From: Comamonadaceae bacterium
Lineage (GTDB): Bacteria > Pseudomonadota > Gammaproteobacteria > Burkholderiales > Burkholderiaceae_C
Reading direction: 5' to 3'
NCBI GenBank assembly: GCA_947374105.1
Contig: CANCAO010000121.1
Span: forward strand, 1 to 5,890
Length of the DNA stretch: 5,890 bases
Shown: one piece after another, positions 1-5,890 of the stretch
Numbering within the stretch: position 1 is the stretch's first letter
Layout: each line of letters starts with the position of its first letter
Position numbers and translations under genes: made by a program
The notes under the pieces: generated by a model
Database searches by the model: none
What the model saw: only the letters and a program-made list of their open reading frames with translations
Told to the model about the DNA's origin: nothing

Positions 1-874
1 ACGCGAGAAGCCGGGTGGTCACACGGAACGTTCCGTCGCTGTCGGCACCCTTGAAGTGGCCATGTGGGATGCCGTCGCCAAGATTGAGGATGTGCCGCTG
101 CACGTCTTGCTGGTGCAACGCTTCAATCAAGGGCAGCTTGTCCGCCAAGTTCCTTGTTATGTCGGGGGCGGCTGGTATGCCCCAGGCAAGGGTTTGCCTG
201 AACTGGAAGATGAGCTACGCAAGCGCCTGGACGAGGGCTACACCACCATGAAGATCAAGGTTGGCGGCGCTACCTTGGCACAGGATATCGCGCGTGTTGA
301 GGCCGCAGCCCAGCTCATGGGCGGTGGAGCGCATCTTGCTGTGGACGCCAATGCGAGCTTTGATCGCGCGCGCGCATTGGCCTACGCCAAAGCTTTGGCA
401 CCCTACCAATTACGATGGTTTGAAGAGCCAACCGATCCTTTGGACTTTGCCCTGTTGGCGGAGTTGGCCGAGTTTTACGAGCCCGCTATGGCCACCGGTG
501 AGAATCTTTTTTCTACGCAAGACGTGGCCAATTTGGTCACGTTCGGTGGGCTGAGAAGCGATCGCGATATTCTTCAAATGGACATTCCGCAGTCTTACGG
601 CATCGTTCAGTTCTCACGAACACTGGCGATGCTCGAAGAAAAAGGCTGGAGGCGGGACGTTATTTTCCCCCATGGTGGAAATCAAATGACGCTTGCCTTG
701 GTCGCTGGTTTTGGTCTGGGTGGCTGCGAAGCCTATCCGGATGTGTTTGGTGCCTTTGCCGGATTTGCCGATGATGCCAAAGTGAGCGAGGGGATGATTA
801 CGTTGTCGGATCGCCCCGGCATTGGCTTTGAAGGTCAAAACGAACTCTATGCCGTGATGCGCGGCTTGCTGTGA
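1..874 (+). CDS. Enolase-superfamily acid-sugar dehydratase, D(-)-tartrate dehydratase-like (5' end outside window)
   Basis: The reading frame is open from the first full codon at position 2 to TGA at 872-874, giving 290 residues. The GTG at 56 is not the true start, because conserved family sequence (KPGGH, then ERSVAVGT) lies in frame upstream of it. Visible catalytic features, numbered from that first codon, are a KIK motif (K84, K86), metal ligands D115 (AVDAN), E141 (WFEEP) and E167 (ATGEN), and a D194/H224 dyad (QMD, FPHGG). From memory, these have the same spacing as the catalytic residues of Bradyrhizobium TarD (about 389 aa), with a constant offset of 98. About 98 N-terminal residues, mainly the capping domain, are therefore missing. 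Family members use Mg2+ to abstract the proton alpha to a carboxylate. The TarD reaction is dehydration of D-tartrate to oxaloacetate in the cytoplasm. The exact substrate is inference, and another acid sugar is possible. The gene converges on mrdA with an 18-bp gap, and no intact key residue is lost in the visible part. Confidence 0.85.
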   Translation, partial: REKPGGHTERSVAVGTLEVAMWDAVAKIEDVPLHVLLVQRFNQGQLVRQVPCYVGGGWYAPGKGLPELEDELRKRLDEGYTTMKIKVGGATLAQDIARVEAAAQLMGGGAHLAVDANASFDRARALAYAKALAPYQLRWFEEPTDPLDFALLAELAEFYEPAMATGENLFSTQDVANLVTFGGLRSDRDILQMDIPQSYGIVQFSRTLAMLEEKGWRRDVIFPHGGNQMTLALVAGFGLGGCEAYPDVFGAFAGFADDAKVSEGMITLSDRPGIGFEGQNELYAVMRGLL

Positions 875-892
875 CGCTTGTCAGGGTGTTGA

Positions 893-2845
893 TTAGCGCA
901 CCGGTGGCCAGGCGACTTCAGCCACCAGCCTCGGCTTGCCCAGTGGGGCACCGGCCTTGCCCAGCTTGACGGCGGCCATGTCTTCTTCGCTGGGATATTG
1001 TCCCTGCAGCCAGAAGTCAAATACGCGTCGCGCCATGGGGGCCGCGCTTTGGGCACCAAATCCGGCGTTTTCCACCACCATCGCGAGCACAATCTTGGGG
1101 TCTTCAGCGGGAGCGAATGCCGTGAATAGGGCATGATCTCTGAAGCGTTCACTCACTTTAGAGGCTTCGTATTTCTCATTGGCTTTGATCTGGATGACTT
1201 GTGCAGTGCCGGTTTTTCCGCCGCTGGTGTAGGCAGCCCCCCTGAAGGCGGTCGCGGACGTGCCTTCCAGGTTGACGCCCACCATCGCATCGCGAATCAC
1301 GGCCAGATTAGCGGGCTTCGCGATGGCCGAACCGATTTCCATGTGATCGGTGGTGACGGGCGCGTGGGTCATAACGTCCACCACCTCCTTGACCAAATGC
1401 GGCTTCATTTTGATGCCCTGGTTGACCAGCGTGCCAACAGCTGATGCCAGTTGCAGCATGGTGAAGTGGTTGTAGCCCTGACCTATGCCTAGCGAGATGG
1501 TTTCGCCTGCGTACCATTTCTGCTGTTCTGGGCGTTTGTAGGCTTTGCGTTTCCATGTGGTGGATGGCAATAGACCACTAACTTCGCCATGAATGTCAAT
1601 GCCGGTCAATTCGCCAAAGCCAAAACGCTGCAATTGATCATGAATGAGGTCTACGCCCATGTCGTTGGCCAGCATGTAGTAGTAGGTGTCGCAAGACTGG
1701 ACGATTGACTTGTACATGTCGACCGAGCCATGGCCGCCCTCTTTGTCATCGCGAAAACGGTGGCCGCCAAACATGAAGAACCCGGGGTCGCTGATGCTTT
1801 GTGCCGGCGTGCGCTTGCCGGTTTCCAGTGCGGCCAGCGCCATGAAGGGCTTATAGGTTGAGCCCGGCGGGTAGGTGCCGCGTAGCGCTCTGTTCAGAAG
1901 CGGTCTGTCGATCGATTCATTGAGCGACTTCCAGCTATCGGCATCAATGCCTTCCACAAATAAATTGGGATCAAACGTAGGCTTGCTTACAAAGGCCAAC
2001 ACCTCCCCGGTTTTAGGGTTAAGTGCCACCATGGCGCCCCGCCGGTCACCAAACATGTCCTCCACCATTTTTTGTAGTTTGATGTCAATAGACAGCACCA
2101 CTGTATTGCCGGGAGTGGCCGGTTTACTGGACAACCTTCGCATAGCTCGCCCACCGGCCGATGTTTCGACTTGCTCGACACCGGTGAGTCCGTGCAACTG
2201 GCTCTCGAAGCTTTGTTCCACGCCAAGTTTGCCAATATATTCAGTGCCCCGGTAGTTGGCCTGCTCTTCATCGGTCCAGTCTTCCTGGTCTTTTTTTTCG
2301 GTCTGATTGATGCGGCCAATGTAACCAATCAGATGGCTGCCCAGCTCCCCGCCCGGGTACTGGCGAAATAGACGTGCCTTAATCTCAACGCCAGGAAACC
2401 TGAAGCGCTGTGCCGCAAAGCGAGCTACTTCTTGATCTGTCAATCGGGTGCGAATTGGCAAAGATCCAATGCCTTTGGTTTCTTCGCGTAACTTTTTATA
2501 ACGTCGTTTGTCACGTGCAGAAATGTCCAGCACATGGGTGAGGTCTTCAATAGTCTGATCGACATCGACGACTTTGGCGGGTGTGATTTCTAGCGTGTAG
2601 GCCGAGTAATTAGTCGCCAGTACGATGCCATTGCGATCCAGGATCAGACCTCGGTTAGGTACCACCGGCACAATAGAAGTTCGGTTATTTTCAGCCTGCT
2701 CATTCAAGTCCGTATGACGCACCACTTGCAAGTACACCAATCTAAGGGCCAGCAGTAAAAACAGAAATAACATGAGCGCGGTGACTATCAACACCCGAAC
2801 TCGAAAACGCGTCAGATCCGCCTGGATGTTACGGAATTCCGTCAT
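893..2845 (-). CDS. mrdA: Penicillin-binding protein 2, peptidoglycan D,D-transpeptidase of the elongasome
   Basis: This 650-residue class B PBP cross-links lateral-wall peptidoglycan during elongation. It has a short cytoplasmic N-terminus, one membrane anchor at about residues 17-40 and a large periplasmic part. The dimerisation/pedestal domain begins around the NRGLILDRNG motif (64-73). The transpeptidase domain carries all three penicillin-binding motifs: S329-T-Y-K332 with nucleophile S329, S384-C-D386, and K544-T-G546. Length is close to the E. coli protein (633 aa as remembered). C385 next to the SxD serine, with H372, D366 and D353, matches the zinc ligands remembered for Acinetobacter baumannii PBP2. 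The ATG start lies 23 nt after the mreD stop and gives the usual N-terminus for this family. No strong Shine-Dalgarno precedes it, so translation may depend on coupling within the operon. It ends with TAA, and no rodA follows. The division paralogue PBP3 (FtsI) is unlikely given the STYK/SCD motifs and the mre context. Confidence 0.97.
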   Translation of the reverse strand: MTEFRNIQADLTRFRVRVLIVTALMLFLFLLLALRLVYLQVVRHTDLNEQAENNRTSIVPVVPNRGLILDRNGIVLATNYSAYTLEITPAKVVDVDQTIEDLTHVLDISARDKRRYKKLREETKGIGSLPIRTRLTDQEVARFAAQRFRFPGVEIKARLFRQYPGGELGSHLIGYIGRINQTEKKDQEDWTDEEQANYRGTEYIGKLGVEQSFESQLHGLTGVEQVETSAGGRAMRRLSSKPATPGNTVVLSIDIKLQKMVEDMFGDRRGAMVALNPKTGEVLAFVSKPTFDPNLFVEGIDADSWKSLNESIDRPLLNRALRGTYPPGSTYKPFMALAALETGKRTPAQSISDPGFFMFGGHRFRDDKEGGHGSVDMYKSIVQSCDTYYYMLANDMGVDLIHDQLQRFGFGELTGIDIHGEVSGLLPSTTWKRKAYKRPEQQKWYAGETISLGIGQGYNHFTMLQLASAVGTLVNQGIKMKPHLVKEVVDVMTHAPVTTDHMEIGSAIAKPANLAVIRDAMVGVNLEGTSATAFRGAAYTSGGKTGTAQVIQIKANEKYEASKVSERFRDHALFTAFAPAEDPKIVLAMVVENAGFGAQSAAPMARRVFDFWLQGQYPSEEDMAAVKLGKAGAPLGKPRLVAEVAWPPVR

Positions 2846-2868
2846 GGCAAGACAAGCACTAGCATGAT

Positions 2869-3402
2869 CTACAGCGGACGGTGATCATCTCGATCGGGAG
2901 CACGTCGCTGGGGCAAAAGCAAGACCACACTCACGAGCAGCCACAACAAAGACTCGATCACAGGCGCCAGAAACAAAGTTAGGCCAGGAAAGGTGCCCCC
3001 CACCATCATGCGTACTGCCAATTCCACCGCATGCGCCGTAAAAAACAAGGGTAAAACATGCAGAGCCTGAGAAGGCACGGGAAACCACAGTAGGCGCCGG
3101 TTGATGGATGTGGCAAAGAAGTTCAACACGGTGTAGGCCAAGGCATGTTGACCCAGCACGCTGCCCTGGTGCACGTCAATCAGGAGCCCAAATGCAAACG
3201 CAAAACCAACGCCCACTCTTAAAGGTTGATGTACACCCCAAAACACCAACACCACCGCTAGCAGGTCGGGTACCCAGGCGGCGCGTCCCCACAAGCCCAT
3301 GTTTTGCAACATGACCCAAAAAAACGCCAGCAGTAAGCTGCCCAAGATGAACAACGGGTTGGCGGGCAATAGCAATTGTTGTTGCCCTTGGCGCATGATC
3401 AT
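2869..3402 (-). CDS. mreD: Rod shape-determining protein MreD, integral membrane subunit
   Basis: This 177-residue, very hydrophobic protein is the polytopic inner-membrane member of the MreBCD complex. It is thought to bridge MreC and the other elongasome proteins. Hydrophobic stretches at about residues 13-35, 43-58, 62-77, 83-100, 108-128 and 138-163 suggest five or six membrane segments. The family-typical GLLIDVHQGSVLGQHAL motif lies at 72-88, and the tail is basic and polar (from about 165). The start ATG overlaps the mreC stop as ATGA (3399-3402), a classic arrangement for translational coupling. A purine-rich GAAAGG sits about 9 nt upstream of the ATG. A second Met codon at residue 3 could also serve, which would change only two residues. 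Sequence conservation in this family is low, so the call rests on topology, the one motif, length and position between mreC and mrdA, which together are strong. Confidence 0.94.
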   Translation of the reverse strand: MIMRQGQQQLLLPANPLFILGSLLLAFFWVMLQNMGLWGRAAWVPDLLAVVLVFWGVHQPLRVGVGFAFAFGLLIDVHQGSVLGQHALAYTVLNFFATSINRRLLWFPVPSQALHVLPLFFTAHAVELAVRMMVGGTFPGLTLFLAPVIESLLWLLVSVVLLLPQRRAPDRDDHRPL

Positions 3403-4319
3403 GGGGCGGAGCCTTTCTTAACGCTTTTAGACGGCGTGTCAGGGTCAGGTCTCGGCGCAATCTTCCCAGAGATCGGTTGCAAGACCATCACGTGCAAAGC
3501 GCCGTCTACACCGGCCAGTGGCGAGCAGAAGATGTGGGCAAATGCAGTCTCAACCCGACGCTCGATTTTGTCCACACGGGCCACGGGTAAGCCTGGTGGA
3601 TAAACTCCGTCCACACCACTGGTGGTGAGCACATCACCCACCCGCACATCAGCGTTCGACGCCATAAAGCGCAGCTCTAGCGCGTTGGCGTTTGCAGTGG
3701 GGTCACCAAAAGCGACGGCTCTTGCACCGGTACGCACATTGAGTACGGGGATTGCCTGTTCACGATCCGTTACTAAGGTGACTTCACTGACCGATGGATA
3801 AACACGTGTGACCTGCCCGAGTACGCCCAGCTCATCAAGCACCGGTGATCCGGCGCTTATTCCCTGGAGTAAACCCTTGTCAAGGATGACTTTGCGTGAA
3901 TAGGGGTCGGCGGAGTCATACAGCACCTGTGCCGCCTGAGACGGGGTTGTGATGCGTCCGCGTAGTTGCAATAATTGACGTAAACGAGCGTTTTCAAGCG
4001 TTAGAGGTTCTACTTGATTGGCACGTTGGGACTGCTGACCAAGTTTTTGTCGAGCCGCCTCGGCTGAAGACTGCGACCCTTTCAAGGATTCGAAATAACT
4101 GAAAACTTCACGGGTCAACAGCACCGGGCGAAGTACCAGCCACTGCATCGGGTATACGACTGTAGCCAACGCCACCCTCAAAGGTTGCATAAGTTTGAAA
4201 CGTGTGTCGGCTACCATGAGGAACAGCGCCAAGGCGCTGAACACGATCAGCTTTGATAACGCAGACGCGCCTTGCCGGAAAAAAGGCGGTGGAGTTCTAT
4301 CGAGCGTGCCTAACGGCAT
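3399..4319 (-). CDS. mreC: Rod shape-determining protein MreC
   Basis: This 306-residue bitopic protein connects cytoplasmic MreB and membrane MreD to periplasmic PBP2, which it is known to activate. It has a short cytoplasmic N-terminus, one membrane segment at about 19-37, and a helical, probably coiled-coil stretch at about 70-119 rich in Gln, Glu, Leu and Arg. Two beta-rich periplasmic domains follow at about 125-280. Family signatures include DPYSRKVILDKG (138-149), GVLGQV (165-170), VTDR (183-186) and TSGVDGVYPPGLPVARV (233-249). The C-terminal tail from about 285 is Pro/Lys/Ser-rich and probably disordered. The gene starts 13 nt after the mreB stop with no obvious Shine-Dalgarno, so coupling to mreB translation is plausible. 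It overlaps mreD by 4 nt. Length and domain order are normal for the family. Confidence 0.96.
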   Translation of the reverse strand: MPLGTLDRTPPPFFRQGASALSKLIVFSALALFLMVADTRFKLMQPLRVALATVVYPMQWLVLRPVLLTREVFSYFESLKGSQSSAEAARQKLGQQSQRANQVEPLTLENARLRQLLQLRGRITTPSQAAQVLYDSADPYSRKVILDKGLLQGISAGSPVLDELGVLGQVTRVYPSVSEVTLVTDREQAIPVLNVRTGARAVAFGDPTANANALELRFMASNADVRVGDVLTTSGVDGVYPPGLPVARVDKIERRVETAFAHIFCSPLAGVDGALHVMVLQPISGKIAPRPDPDTPSKSVKKGSAP

Positions 4320-4332
4320 GAGACCAACTACT

Positions 4333-5580
<1,248 letters not shown>

Positions 5581-5880
5581 ATGTCACTGACCGCATTTGA
5601 TATTTCCCGGATTGCCAACCTGGCGCGCTTGGAACTCAGCCCCCCAGAAGCCGAGCGCATGCGCGGCCAGATCAATGATTTTTTCAGCATCGTAGAAAAA
5701 ATGCGCGCCGTGGACACCACAGGCATTGAACCACTGGCACACCCGATGGCGACCATCCAAGACGTTGCCCTGCGGTTGCGCGAGGACGTGGTGAGTGAGC
5801 CCAATAACCGCGAAGCCAACCAGGCCAACGCACCCGCCGTCGAAAACGGCCTGTTTCTCGTACCCAAAGTGATCGAGTGA
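5581..5880 (+). CDS. gatC: Asp-tRNA(Asn)/Glu-tRNA(Gln) amidotransferase subunit C
   Basis: This 99-residue protein is the small non-catalytic subunit of the GatCAB amidotransferase. The complex converts misacylated Asp-tRNA(Asn) and/or Glu-tRNA(Gln) to the amide form in the cytoplasm. GatC acts as a belt around GatA that stabilises its contact with GatB. Family features are the N-terminal helix [12 protein letters not shown] (8-19), the [10 protein letters not shown] helix (32-41), GIEPLAHP (48-55), ALRLREDVV (63-71) and the C-terminal FLVPKVIE (92-99). The open frame continues upstream to a GTG at 5548, but the ATG at 5581 gives the normal family N-terminus and length. No good Shine-Dalgarno precedes it, which leaves some doubt about the exact start. 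Only 10 nt remain after the stop; gatA and gatB are expected next, outside the window. Confidence 0.95.
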   Translation: MSLTAFDISRIANLARLELSPPEAERMRGQINDFFSIVEKMRAVDTTGIEPLAHPMATIQDVALRLREDVVSEPNNREANQANAPAVENGLFLVPKVIE

Positions 5881-5890
5881 GCCCTTGCGA

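Noticed and set aside
56..874. Start of the dehydratase gene at the GTG at position 56
   Set aside because: Conserved family sequence continues upstream in the same frame to the window edge, so the true start is outside the window.
872..883. Small inverted repeat TGAC-GCTT-GTCA at the dehydratase stop codon
   Set aside because: A 4-bp stem with no following T-run is too weak and too likely by chance to call a terminator.
903..926. Hairpin GGTGGC (903-908) / GCCACC (921-926) near the convergent gene ends, a possible bidirectional terminator
   Set aside because: The stem is only 6 bp with a 12-nt loop, lies inside the mrdA coding end and has no T-run on either side, so it is not a credible intrinsic terminator.
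3218..4191. Similar QPLRV segments in MreD (59-63) and MreC (45-49), with near-identical DNA
   Set aside because: The shared stretch is very short and lies in unrelated structural contexts, so it does not support duplication or recombination.

Overview
The window looks like a chromosomal segment of a betaproteobacterium, most likely order Burkholderiales and possibly family Comamonadaceae. The grounds are the style of the cell-shape proteins, the placement of the mre cluster divergent from gatC, and a moderate-to-high GC content. The lineage is inferred from gene order and remembered protein style, not from a database search. Most of it is core housekeeping sequence with one metabolic gene at the left edge.

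From left to right: (1) positions 1-874, plus strand, hold the C-terminal three quarters of an enolase-superfamily acid-sugar dehydratase. It most resembles D(-)-tartrate dehydratase, and its 5' end lies outside the window. (2) Positions 893-5376, minus strand, hold a compact cell-elongation operon, transcribed mreB, mreC, mreD, mrdA (PBP2). Gaps are 13 nt (mreB/mreC) and 23 nt (mreD/mrdA), with a 4-nt ATGA overlap at mreC/mreD. (3) Positions 5377-5580 are a 204-bp divergent intergenic region that must carry the mreB promoter and probably the gatC promoter. (4) Positions 5581-5880, plus strand, hold gatC, the small subunit of the tRNA-dependent amidotransferase. gatA and gatB would be expected just past the right edge.

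The four minus-strand genes encode parts of one machine. MreB filaments on the inner face of the membrane organise the elongasome, MreC and MreD link the filaments to the periplasm, and PBP2 cross-links new lateral-wall peptidoglycan. The usual fifth partner, the glycosyltransferase gene rodA, often follows mrdA in related genomes. Here mrdA is instead followed after 18 bp by the convergent dehydratase gene, so rodA must be elsewhere or replaced.

I see no mobile element, CRISPR array, tRNA/rRNA gene, integration scar or clearly novel system. The points most worth a second look are the missing rodA, a probable zinc-binding site in PBP2, the substrate of the dehydratase, and overlapping candidate -10 elements in the divergent promoter region.
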